64,000 nucleotides of DNA from NCBI GenBank assembly GCA_963821925.1, contig CAWGFO010000011.1, positions 1 to 64,000 on the forward strand, given 5' to 3'. The notes beneath the pieces are model-generated. The model had not been told where the DNA came from. It searched no databases and worked only from the letters and a program-made list of their open reading frames with translations. This DNA comes from JAOUEA01 sp963821925 (lineage in GTDB: Bacteria; Actinomycetota; UBA4738; HRBIN12). Within the stretch, counting starts at the first letter, position 1; each line of letters begins with the position of its first letter. The translations under genes were made by a program, and so were the position numbers. This document shows, piece after piece, positions 1-9,801 of this stretch.

Positions 1-1086
1 AACGGCGACGGGCGCTCCGACCTGGCCTGGCGCAACTCATCCACGGGTGAGGACTACCTGTGGTTCATGAACGGCACCCAGCTCGGGTCCTCGGGTCCCA
101 CGCTCACCCTGGCCGACCAGGCCTGGAAGGTCGCCGAGACCGGGGACCTCAACGGTGACGCGAAGGGCGACCTCGTGTGGCGGAACTCCTCGACCGGCGA
201 GGTCTACGTCTGGCTGATGAACGGGACCACGGTCGCCTCCCACGGCTCGGTCTTCACCCTGGCCGATCAGAACTGGAAGCTCGTGGGCACGGGCGACTTC
301 AACGGCAACGGCACCGACGACCTGTTGTGGCGAAACGCCGTCACGGGCGAGAACTACGTCTGGTTCATGAACGGGACCACCCTGGCCTCCTCGGGGCCGA
401 CGCCCACCCTGTCGGACCTTTCCTGGAAGGTCGTGGGCGTCGGGGACTTCAACGGCGATGGCAAGGCCGACATCGCCTGGCGGAACGCCTCGGGCCAGGT
501 CTACGTCTGGCTGATGGACGGGACGAGCCTCGTCTCCCACGGGGCGGTCTACACCCTGGGCGATCGCGAACTGGCAGGTCCAGGGCACCGGGGACTACGA
601 CGGCAACGGCAAAGACGACCTGCTGTGGCGGAACGAGGTCACGGGTGAGAACTACCTGTGGTTCATGAACGGGACCTCCCTGGCCTCCTCGGGGCCGATC
701 CAGTCCCTGGCAGACCTGGCCTGGAAGGTGGGGGGCACCGGGGACTACGACGGCAACGGCAAGGCCGACATCGCCTGGCGCAACGCTCGAGCACGGGCCA
801 GGTCTACGTCTGGCTGATGGACGGGACGAGCCTCGTCTCGCACGGGGCGACCTTCACCCTGGCCGATCCGAACTGGCAGATCGTGCCCACCAACCCACCG
901 GCGGGCGCCCTGTTCCGGGTGGCCCCCTCCTCTGAGACCGGGATGACCTACACGGTCTCCCGCGGCGGAGCGCCCAAGCTGAGCGCCGGACACCCCGTGC
1001 GCTGGTGGCACAAGACCAAGGCGGCCGGACCCCGCACCCGCCCACCGACCGCGCACGAGATGACCTGGACGGTGGCGAGGGGCTGA
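1..1086 (+). CDS. C-terminal part of an exported FG-GAP/VCBS-repeat protein (cut by window start)
   Basis: The reading frame is open from base 1, so only the C-terminal block of a larger protein is present and its N-terminal domain is unknown. About six repeats of 50 residues are seen, with the recurring core YVWLMNGT and Asp-rich loops of the type GDFNGNGTD, typical of Ca-binding FG-GAP/VCBS beta-propeller blades. They are followed by the tail shared with the next six proteins (RWWHKTKAAGPRTRPPT, then HEMTW). One extra base near 567 and two extra bases near 787, compared with sister copies, shift the frame and then restore it, so the blades between them are read in another frame. The tail matches the sister genes, so end and strand are firm. 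The indels are probably consensus errors in a repeat but could be real lesions. Confidence 0.8.
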
Positions 1087-1183
1087 AGAGAGGCGGAGTG
1101 ACCTGGGTCATGAAAGGTCACTGAACGTCAGCGGTCTAGACAGAATGGATCGAAGCCACCCCTGGATCGGGCAGTCCATCGCA

Positions 1184-1211
1184 TCGTACGGAGGCCCGGC
1201 CTCCCATACGA
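1184..1211 (+). other. Inverted repeat in the leader of the M6 protease gene
   Basis: An outer pair TCGTA/TACGA encloses an inner pair GGAGG/CCTCC with a 5-base loop. It lies in the 248-base gap between two repeat-protein genes. It could be the terminator of the upstream gene or an RNA structure in the downstream leader. There is no T-tract. The rest of the gap shows nothing else recognisable. Confidence 0.35.
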
Positions 1212-1334
1212 CGTACCCGAGGGGGTACCGATTTGACGCAACTGCCCTCGTCGGCGTAGGTTCCTCGCGAAATCGGTTGTCTAAGTCGCGCCCGCCGATC
1301 ACGTTCCTCGTCGGATAGAAGGGATGGGATATCG

Positions 1335-4188
1335 GTGCGGCCGATTGCCAGAGGCCTTCTTCGGCAGCGATTCCGGTGTCATGCAGCGCCACCGGTGGTG
1401 ACGGTTGCACCCGATGTGTATCGGGGCATCCGGTCGGAAGTCGGCGAAGACCCTTCCACGCGTCGTCTCGGACGCACAGGGCTGAGCGTGGCGTCCGCGG
1501 CCCTGTTCGTGTTGGCATGGGGAACCGTTGTCGTTCTACAGGCTCCCCCCGCCGCCGCCGCTGGAGCGGCGCCCATCGATCTCGAATTGACTCAGCCCGA
1601 TGGCTCCATCTTCAACGCCAGGCAGTTCGGCGATGAGTGGGAGAACGGATTCGAGACGGCTCGCGGCTACACGATCGTCAGAGATCCTCTGAGTCGCTAC
1701 TGGGCGTATGCGAAGGTCAAGCCGTCAGGTGACCTGGCGGCGACGAACCTTCTCGTGGGGCTGGACGCCCCCAAGGGGATCAGCAAGCATGTGCGTGCCG
1801 AGCCAGCCAAGCTGCCGGATCGCGATCTCACCGCATCCAGCGAGAACGTGGGAACCCAATCGTCGCTCGTGATCCTCGTCGAGTTCCCCGACCAATCGGC
1901 GGTCGAAACGACGCCGGCGGACTGGTCTGCCATGTACTTCGGAGTCTCGAACAGCGTCAGGGACTACTACGACGAGGTCTCTCTCGGGCAACTCGCGATC
2001 GACCCCGCTGAGGAGACGCACGGCACGGTGGACGATGGCGTCGTCGGCTGGGTGGAGGTGGAGTCCGATCACCCGAACACCGGCGGGGACACCGGCGAGG
2101 CGAACCGACTATTGACGCGTGATGCCGTGCTCGCCGCCGACCCGTACGTGGACTTCGCGACATACGACATCGACGATGACGGCTTCTTAAGTGCAACGGA
2201 GCTCCACGTCACGGTCGTCGTCGCCGGCTACGAGCGTTCCTACGGCCCCGGCTGCGGCAACTCGGTGTGGGGGCATCAGTGGTCCCTGTTCGGGGACGAG
2301 GTCCCGACCGTGGACGGAGTCGTATTCGGAGACTTCTCGGAGGGTGGCGGCTACACGCAGTTCGGGGAGATGCACTGCGATCACATGGCAACCCTCGGGA
2401 TCATGGTGCACGAGATCGGCCACGATCTAGGCCTTCCGGACCTATACGACACAGATCTCTCGTCCGCAGGCGTGGGTGAGTGGAGTGTCATGTCCTACGG
2501 AAGCTGGCTTGCGATGCCAGGCGAGGACGCTGGCTCCATGCCGACGCATCCCGACGCATTCTCCCGTGCCTACGAAGGCTGGGTGACCCCGGAGCTCCTG
2601 GTCGGGACGCACTCCGACACGGCGATACCGGAGATCGAGACGACCGGAACCGTCTATCAGCTGCTCGAGAACGCCAACGGCATCGACTGGACGTGGTTGC
2701 ATGCTTCCGGTACGGGCGAGTACTTCCTCGTCGAGAACCGTCAGAGGTCGGGCTACGACGCTGCTCTCGAAGGCTGCGGCCTACTGATATGGCACATCGA
2801 TGAGACTCGAACCGAGGAGAACACAGCGAACGCCGACGAGGAGCGCAAACTGGTCGACCTCGAGGAGGCAGACGGCCTAGACCAGATAGATCTCGGCACG
2901 AGCTACTCCGACGAGGGCGATCCTTACCCCGGGACGAGCTCCAACCAGGCATTCGACCAAACGTCGTATCCCGACAGCGATCTGTACTCGGGCATGGCAA
3001 GCGGCGTCTCGGTGACGAACATCAGTAGCTGCTCCAGCACGATGACAGCGGACCTGAGCACCCTGGGTGGCGCCGAGGGTCCCGCCCAGAACGACTTCAA
3101 CGGCGACGGACGCTCCGACCTGGCCTGGCGCAACTCTCCACGGGTGAGGACTACCTGTGGTTCATGAACGGGACCCAGCTCGGGTCCTCGGGTCCCACGC
3201 TCACCCTGGCCGACCAGGCCTGGAAGGTCGCCGAGACCGGGGACCTCAACGGTGACGCGAAGGCCGACCTCGTGTGGCGGAACTCGACCGACGGGCGAGG
3301 TCTACGTCTGGCTGATGAACGGGACCACGGTCGCCTCCCACGGCTCGGTCTTCACCCTGGCCGATCAGAACTGGAAGCTCGTGGGCACGGGCGACTTCAA
3401 CGGCAACGGCACCGACGACCTGTTGTGGCGCAACGCCGTCACGGGCGAGAACTACGTCTGGTTCATGAACGGGACCACCCTGGCCTCCTCGGGGCCGACG
3501 CTCACCCTGTCGGACCTTTCCTGGAAGGTCGTGGGCACCGGGGACTTCAACGGCGACTCGCAAGGCCGACATCGCCTGGCGGAACGCCTCCGGGCAGCTC
3601 TACGTCTGGCTGATGGACGGGACGAACCTCGTCTCCCACGGGGCGGTCTTCACCCTGGGCGATGCGAACTGGCAGGTCCAGGGCACCGGGGACTACGACG
3701 GCAACGGCAAGGACGACCTGCTGTGGCGGAACGAGGTCACGGGTGAGAACTACCTGTGGTTCATGAACGGGACCTCCCTGGCCTCCTCGGGGCCGATCCA
3801 GTCCCTGGCAGACCTGGCCTGGAAGGTGGGGGGCACCGGGGACTACGACGGCAACACCAAGGCCGACATCGCCTGGCGCAACGCCTCGAGCCGGGCCAGG
3901 TCTACGTCTGGCTGATGGACGGGACGAGCCTCGTCTCGCACGGGGCGACCTTCACCCTGGCCGATCCGAACTGGCAGATCGTGCCCACCAACCCGCCGGC
4001 GGGCGCCCTGTTCCGGGTGGCCGCCTCCTCCGAGACCGGGCTGACCTACACGGTCTCGCGCCGCGGGGCGCCCAAGCTGAGCGCCGGCGCACGACAGCGG
4101 GCGCTGGTGGCACAAGACGAAGGCGGCCGGACCCCGCACCCGCCCACCGACCGCGCACGAGATGACCTGGACGGTGGCGAAGGGCTGA
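1335..4188 (+). CDS. Exported M6 (immune inhibitor A-like) metalloprotease with C-terminal FG-GAP propeller, frameshifted in the repeat block
   Basis: Probable extracellular zinc protease. After a basic n-region and hydrophobic segment ending in AAAAGA comes an M6-type domain with HEIGHDLGLPD (about residues 359-369), the HExxHxxGxxD zinc-binding and active-site motif. It ends with the M6-typical segment SDLYSGMASGVSVTNI before the repeat block at 3090. The GTG at 1335 follows AAGGGA, but in-frame GTGs at 1395, 1398 and 1416 are alternatives. Compared with sister copies the repeat block carries -1 near 3137, +1 near 3290, +1 near 3559, -1 near 3893 and +1 near 4086, yet the shared tail reaches a stop at 4188. 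The protease domain itself is intact, so an active enzyme is likely whatever the state of the propeller. Family assignment is firm; substrate is unknown. Confidence 0.85.
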
Positions 4189-4197
4189 GCACTCGAG

Positions 4198-4221
4198 GGA
4201 TCGCGGAAACCCTTGCGATCC
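4198..4221 (+). terminator. Hairpin just after the M6 protease gene
   Basis: GGATCGC pairs with GCGATCC around a 10-base loop, starting 10 bases after the stop. No clear T-run follows, so termination is inferred from position only. The remainder of the gap to 4410 shows nothing recognisable apart from the ribosome binding site of the next gene. Confidence 0.4.
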
Positions 4222-4410
4222 GGAGCAGCACGCCGCCCGCCGGTGCCTCCAAGGTCCGGGTCTCGAGCTTCGGCAGGATGTCCTCAGGAGGGTCTGCCCA
4301 GCGTCGGCGAGGTTGCGCACTTCGGACACAGGGTGTAGACCGAGGTGGCGCAAACGGGCGTCGACATCCGGCCCCTGACCGCCTAGCACGCCCGCCGTTG
4401 GAGGGGAACC

Positions 4411-6389
4411 TTGGAACGTGCTACTCGTGCGCGCCGCACATCTCGGCGCATGTTCTCGATCCTCGCAACGCTCGGCCTGGTGGCCGGGATGCTCTCGGGC
4501 AGCGTCCTCGTGGCACCAACCGCAGGCGCCGTGACCTACGGGCCAACGCTCCCACGTGCAACGACGGATCGAACTGACGACCTGACCGGTTCTCAGATCC
4601 ACATCATTTACGTCCTGCCTAGCGACGGAGAGGACCGAGAGCTCGACACGAACGGGGCGCTAAAGAACACGGTCTCTTCGTTCCAGACGTGGCTCGCTGG
4701 CAAGACAGGGGATCGCTCGCTTCGCTTCGACACCTACCAGGGATCGCTCGACATCAGCTTCTTCATCATGGATCGCACGGAATCGGACATCGAAGCCGAA
4801 GACGCGTTCGTTCGCGACGCGATCGAGGACGAAACGAACGCTGGGGGCTTCAACGCCCCGAACAAGATCTACGCGGTCTACTACGACGGGACGAGCAACT
4901 TCTCCTGTGGAGGCGGCGCGTGGCCGCCGGATCTGGTTGGCAACGTTGCCGCCGTGTACCTGGATGGTCTCCCTGAGGAACCCAACCCATGCAGCGGCAA
5001 CGAGTTCGACGGCCCTGCCGGCGACTCTCCTACCTACTGGGAGTTCGCGATGCTCCACGAGATCATGCACACGCTCGGGTTCGTGGCTGCATGTGCGCCG
5101 AATCACACTCGTGCAGGGCACACCTCAGAGGATGGCAACGACCTCATGTGGGCCGGCGACGGCGATTGGTTCCCCGACGGCTACGCGAACGCCGTCCTAG
5201 ACGCTGGCAACAACGACTACTACAACCATTCCAACGCAGGGTGTCTCGACTTCAGCGACAGCCCATTCCTGACAGAGAACACCTCCCCCGAGAACGACTT
5301 CAACGGCGACGGACGCTCCGACCTGGCCTGGCGGAACTCATCCACGGGTGAGGACTACCTGTGGTTCATGAACGGGACCCAGCTCGGGTCCTCGGGTCCC
5401 ACGCTCACCCTGGCCGACCAGGCCTGGAAGGTCGCCGAGACCGGGGACCTCAACGGTGACGCGAAGGCCGACCTCGTGTGGCGGAACTCGACCGACGGGC
5501 GAGGTCTACGTCTGGCTGATGAACGGGACCACGGTCGCCTCCCACGGCTCGGTCTTCACCCTGGCCGATCAGAACTGGAAGCTCGTGGGCACGGGCGACT
5601 TCAACGGCAACGGCACCGACGACCTGTTGTGGCGCAACGCCGTCACGGGCGAGAACTACGTCTGGTTCATGAACGGGACCACCCTGGCCTCCTCGGGGCC
5701 GACGCCCACCCTGTCGGACCTTTCCTGGAAGGTCGTGGGCGTCGGGGACTTCAACGGCGACACGCAAGGCCGACATCGCCTGGCGGAACGCCTCCGGGAC
5801 AGCTCTACGTCTGGCTGATGGACGGGACGAGCCTCGTCTCCCACGGGGCGGTCTTCACCCTGGGCGATGCGAACTGGCAGGTCCAGGGCACCGGGGACTA
5901 CGACGGCAACGGCAAGGACGACCTGCTGTGGCGGAACGAGGTCACGGGTGAGAACTACCTGTGGTTCATGAACGGGACCTCCCTGGCCTCCTCGGGGCCG
6001 ATCCAGTCCCTGGCAGACCTGGCCTGGAAGGTGGGGGGCACCGGGGACTACGACGGCAACACCAAGGCCGACATCGCCTGGCGCAACGCCTCGAGCCGGG
6101 CCAGGTCTACGTCTGGCTGATGGACGGGACGAGTCTCGTCTCGCACGGGGCGACCTTCACCCTGGCCGATCCGAACTGGCAGATCGTGCCCACCAACCCG
6201 CCGGCGGGCGCCCTGTTCCGGGTGGCCGCCTCCTCTGAGACCGGGCTGACCTACACGGTCTCGCGCCGCGGGGCGCCCAAGCTGAGCGCCGGACACCCCG
6301 TGCGCTGGTGGCACAAGACGAAGGCGGCCGGACCCCGCACCCGCCCACCGACCGCGCACGAGATGACCTGGACGGTGGGCAAGGGTTGA
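4411..6389 (+). CDS. Exported zincin-like metalloprotease with C-terminal FG-GAP propeller, frameshifted in the repeat block
   Basis: The TTG start follows GGAGGGGAAC and gives an Arg-rich n-region, a hydrophobic core and a likely signal-peptidase site near PTAGAV. Residues about 45-290 form a domain with HEIMHTLGF (first His about residue 216). This HExxHxxG motif marks a zinc protease, but the sequence is unlike the M6 neighbour, and the third metal ligand is not obvious (a His occurs several residues later in APNHTRAGH). Paired cysteines fit an extracellular protein. The repeat block starts at 5293. Extra bases near 5490, 5762 and 5797 cancel out, and one base is missing near 6095; the shared tail then ends in another frame at 6389. 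The catalytic part is uninterrupted. The exact peptidase family is not recognised. Confidence 0.75.
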
Positions 6390-6524
6390 GGATCGGGGAG
6401 GAACGAGGACGGGCCGAGGAGGCTAGCCCCTGGCGTGAAGACGTCGGGGGTACGTTTCGGCGACTCCCTCCGAGGAGATGCGGTTCCTCCCCTGCGTACA
6501 GGCACGGTGAAGTCGCGTCTACGA

Positions 6525-6552
6525 GGGTTGCGCTTGCGTCCCACGGCAACCC
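6525..6552 (+). promoter_or_regulatory. Leader element shared with the PPC-protein gene at 15.8 kb
   Basis: GGGTTGC pairs with GCAACCC around a loop beginning GCTTGCGTCC. The segment GCTTGCGTCCYAYGGCAAC recurs upstream of the gene at 15805. A second shared word, GAGATCACGCCG, lies 33 bases before the ATG here and 34 bases before it there. This looks like a conserved 5' leader, either an RNA structure or a regulator site. It does not fit any riboswitch consensus I know. Further downstream in the same leader the sequence GGTGCTTCGCGCG occurs twice in tandem. Confidence 0.4.
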
Positions 6553-6636
6553 GGTCGTTTGTCCCCGGTGCTTCGCGCGCCCGGTGCTTCGCGCGATCCC
6601 GCCGAGATCACGCCGCATGAGTGGAGGGGTCGTTCG

Positions 6637-9552
6637 ATGAGGAAGCTCGCCGTTTCGTTGTTCGCATCGTGTCTTGCGTTGGGCTCATCGATCCCCGCAG
6701 TCGCGAGCGGGGGTTCATCGGGCGATCTCTCGCCGAACGACGCAAGGAGCGCAACGATGGAGGACACGGGAGGAGCGCGCATCACGCGAGCGGAGTCTCG
6801 CCTCATCGAGCGAGCGACGAGCGGGGGAACGGTTCGCGTGCTGGTGTCCTCGCCTGGACCAGGTAAGCAGCAAGGCGTTCTGAAGATGCTCGAGAAGACC
6901 GATGCTGACGTGCTGACGGTCTACGACGCCTTTCCGGTGCTTCTCGTCAACGCGGATGCGCCTGTGGTCAGAGCACTCGCGACCGACGATCGCGTCATCG
7001 GGCTCCAGGAGGACGTCGCCGAGCCTCCGGTGCTCGCAAGTTCGGTCCCGCTCATCAACGCCGACGACATGCGGGTCCAGGGCTTCGATGGATCCGGCAC
7101 CATCGTCGCGATCCTCGACACGGGGATCGACGTCGATCACCCCTTCTTCGCCGGCAGGATCGTGTCGCAGTCGTGCTATTCGAACGCCGGCGGCGCCGGG
7201 GGGAACGTGACGCTGTGCCCGGGTGGAACGTCCTCTGAGACGACGGGGAACGCAGCCAACGCCGAGACCGCTGCGTGCATCAGCGTGGCGACGAACCTGT
7301 GCACCCACGGATCCCATGTCGCGGGGATCGCCGCAGGGAACGCAACGGGAAGCACCCCAGGCGCGCCGGGTGACGGAGTCGCGCCGGACGCCAGGATCCT
7401 GGCGATGCAGGTCTTCACCCGGTTCAATTCGCCGGCCAGCTGCGCTCCGAGCGCTGCGCCCTGTGTCCTCTCCTACACCTCCGACCAGCTCCTGGGCCTT
7501 CAGCGTGTGGCCACGCTCGAGTCGGGCGGCACCTTGCTCCCCAACCACGTCGTTTCGGTCAACATGAGCCTCGGGGGCGGGAGCAACGCCACCGCGTGCG
7601 ATGCCGACTCACGCAAACCCGCCATCGACGCGCTGATCGCTCTCAACGTCGCGACCGTGATCGCATCTGGCAACAATGGCTACCTGAATTCGGTCGGGGC
7701 TCCAGGGTGCATCTCGACCGCCGTCACGGTGGGCGCAACGAACGACGCCGACGCCGTCGCCAGCTTCAGCAACCGAGGAGGCCTGCTCGACCTCTTCGCC
7801 CCCGGAGTCTCGATCGATTCGTCCATCCCGGATGACACGTATGCGAATTTCCAGGGAACCTCGATGGCGACGCCACATGTGGCTGGAGCGTGGGCGATCC
7901 TGCGCGAGAAGTTCCCTTCCGACACCGTCGCGCAGATCCTGGCACGACTCCAGTCCACGGGTGTGCCCATCACCTACTCGAACGGAAGCGTGAACGTCAC
8001 CACACCCCGTATCGATGTCCTAGCCGCCGGTGGATCCGCTGGACCTCCGAACGACAACTTCGCGAACGCCACGTCCCTCTCAGGCCCGGCCCCGACGGTC
8101 ACCGGCGACACGAATGTCGGCGCCACCAAGGAGACGGGTGAGCCCAACCACGCCGGCAACGTGGGCGGCCACTCCGTCTGGTACTCGTGGACGGCGCCCG
8201 CCACGGGACCCGTCACGGTCGATACTGACGGCAGCAACTTCGACACCACGCTCGCCACCTACACCGGCAACGCAGTGAACGGACTCACCCTTGTCGCTCA
8301 GGATGATGATTCCGGCCCCGGCACCACGAGCCTGGTGGAGATCGACGCCACGTCCGGCTTCACCTACCGGATCGCGGTCGACGGGTACAACGGTGCAACG
8401 GGGACGGTCGATCTGCATGTGAGTCAGACGGCGAATCCCTCACCCACCCCCGAGAACGACTTCAACGGCGACGGACGCTCCGACCTGGCCTGGCGGAACT
8501 CTGCCACGGGTGAGGACTACCTGTGGTTCATGAACGGGACCCAGCTCGGGTCCTCGGGTCCCACGCTCACCCTGGCCGACCAGGCCTGGAAGGTCGCCGA
8601 GACCGGGGACCTCAACGGTGACGCGAAGGCCGACCTCGTGTGGCGGAACTCCTCGACCGGCGAGGTCTACGTCTGGCTGATGAACGGGACCACGGTCGCC
8701 TCCCACGGCTCGGTCTTCACCCTGGCCGATCAGAACTGGAAGCTCGTGGGCACGGGCGACTTCAACGGCAACGGCACCGACGACCTGTTGTGGCGCAACG
8801 CCGTCACGGGCGAGAACTACGTCTGGTTCATGAACGGGACCACCCTGGCCTCCTCGGGGCCGACGCCTCACCCTGTCGGACCTTTCCTGGAAGGTCGTGG
8901 GCACCGGGGACTTCAACGGCGACTCGCAAGGCCGACATCGCCTGGCGGAACGCCTCCGGGCCAGGTCTACGTCTGGCTGATGGACGGGACGAGCCTGGTC
9001 TCCCACGGGGCGGTCTTCACCCTGGGCGATGCGAACTGGCAGGTCCAGGGCACCGGGGACTACGACGGCAACGGCAAAGACGACCTGCTGTGGCGGAACG
9101 AGGTCACGGGTGAGAACTACCTGTGGTTCATGAACGGGACCTCCCTGGCCTCCTCGGGGCCGATCCAGTCCCTGGCAGACCTGGCCTGGAAGGTGGGGGG
9201 CACCGGGGACTACGACGGCAACGGCAAGGCCGACATCGCCTGGCGCAACGCGAGCACGGGCCAGGTCTACGTCTGGCTGATGGACGGGACGAGCCTCGTC
9301 TCGCACGGGGCGACCTTCACCCTGGCCGATCCGAACTGGCAGATCGTGCCCACCAACCCACCGGCGGGCGCCCTGTTCCGGGTGGCCTCCTCCTCCGAGA
9401 CCGGGCTGACCTACACGGTCTCGCGCCGCGGGGCGCCCAAGCTGAGCGCGGCGCACGACAGCGGGCGCTGGTGGCACAAGACGAAGGCGGCCGGACCCCG
9501 CACCCGCCCACCGACCGCGCAGGAGATGACCTGGACGGTGGGCAAGGGCTGA
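6637..9552 (+). CDS. Exported subtilisin-like (S8) serine protease with PPC-like domain and C-terminal FG-GAP propeller
   Basis: The ATG at 6637 follows GGAGGGG and begins a clear signal peptide (MRKLAVSLFASCLAL, cleavage near AVASGG). A propeptide-like stretch precedes the S8 domain, whose triad is visible: Asp in ILDTGIDVDH (about residue 161), His in HGSHVAGI (about 224) and Ser in GTSMATPHVAG (about 409). A beta-sandwich domain of PPC type follows (about 8041-8430), then the FG-GAP block (from 8455) and the shared tail. Three single-base insertions near 8867, 8926 and 8956 cancel, leaving about 30 residues out of frame but one continuous reading frame to the stop at 9552. Likely a secreted protease for protein degradation outside the cell. 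Confidence 0.9.
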   Translation: MRKLAVSLFASCLALGSSIPAVASGGSSGDLSPNDARSATMEDTGGARITRAESRLIERATSGGTVRVLVSSPGPGKQQGVLKMLEKTDADVLTVYDAFPVLLVNADAPVVRALATDDRVIGLQEDVAEPPVLASSVPLINADDMRVQGFDGSGTIVAILDTGIDVDHPFFAGRIVSQSCYSNAGGAGGNVTLCPGGTSSETTGNAANAETAACISVATNLCTHGSHVAGIAAGNATGSTPGAPGDGVAPDARILAMQVFTRFNSPASCAPSAAPCVLSYTSDQLLGLQRVATLESGGTLLPNHVVSVNMSLGGGSNATACDADSRKPAIDALIALNVATVIASGNNGYLNSVGAPGCISTAVTVGATNDADAVASFSNRGGLLDLFAPGVSIDSSIPDDTYANFQGTSMATPHVAGAWAILREKFPSDTVAQILARLQSTGVPITYSNGSVNVTTPRIDVLAAGGSAGPPNDNFANATSLSGPAPTVTGDTNVGATKETGEPNHAGNVGGHSVWYSWTAPATGPVTVDTDGSNFDTTLATYTGNAVNGLTLVAQDDDSGPGTTSLVEIDATSGFTYRIAVDGYNGATGTVDLHVSQTANPSPTPENDFNGDGRSDLAWRNSATGEDYLWFMNGTQLGSSGPTLTLADQAWKVAETGDLNGDAKADLVWRNSSTGEVYVWLMNGTTVASHGSVFTLADQNWKLVGTGDFNGNGTDDLLWRNAVTGENYVWFMNGTTLASSGPTPHPVGPFLEGRGHRGLQRRLARPTSPGGTPPGQVYVWLMDGTSLVSHGAVFTLGDANWQVQGTGDYDGNGKDDLLWRNEVTGENYLWFMNGTSLASSGPIQSLADLAWKVGGTGDYDGNGKADIAWRNASTGQVYVWLMDGTSLVSHGATFTLADPNWQIVPTNPPAGALFRVASSSETGLTYTVSRRGAPKLSAAHDSGRWWHKTKAAGPRTRPPTAQEMTWTVGKG
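8455..9552 (+). repeat. Type I FG-GAP/VCBS block plus shared tail (representative copy)
   Basis: About 1.1 kb, repeated at high nucleotide identity at 1-1086 (partial), 3090-4188, 5293-6389, 8455-9552 and 16927-18025. It encodes NDFNGDGRSD, then six units of 50 residues (150 bases) that alternate between a YLWFMNGT and a YVWLMDGT form. A roughly 60-residue tail follows: GALFRVA, TYTVSRRGAPKLSA, RWWHKTKAAGPRTRPPT, MTW. Block lengths lie between 1097 and 1099 bases, so the indels nearly balance. Six blades plus the edges could close one beta-propeller. Confidence 0.9.
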
Positions 9553-9564
9553 GCACTCGAGGGG

Positions 9565-9582
9565 GCCGGTCTTCGGACCGGC
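9565..9582 (+). terminator. Hairpin with TTCG loop after the subtilisin gene
   Basis: GCCGGTC, loop TTCG, GACCGGC: a perfect 7-bp stem with a very stable tetraloop, 12 bases after the stop codon. No T-run follows, which is common for terminator-like hairpins in GC-rich actinobacteria. The rest of the gap to 9801 holds no recognisable feature except the AAGGAG ribosome binding site before the next ATG. Confidence 0.6.
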
Positions 9583-9801
9583 TACCTCGTCCCGTCTCCC
9601 CGCTGCGGAGGTACGTGCCGTGTCGGGACGCTGGCCTAGACCAGATGGGGGACTTGGTGTACGGTCGCGCAACCGATTCGTGAGAGAGGCATCGATCATC
9701 GCTCCGACCGTCCCCGCTTGGGCGGGTCGGGTCGACGCATGGTGTCGCCTCCCAAGGCGGATGGATAGGCAAGACGGTCCACACCGATAAGGAGAGCACC
9801 C

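Noticed and set aside
6525..6552. Known riboswitch (cyclic-di-GMP or ydaO type) in the leader
   Set aside because: The conserved words do not fit the consensus cores I know for those classes; kept only as an unassigned conserved leader.
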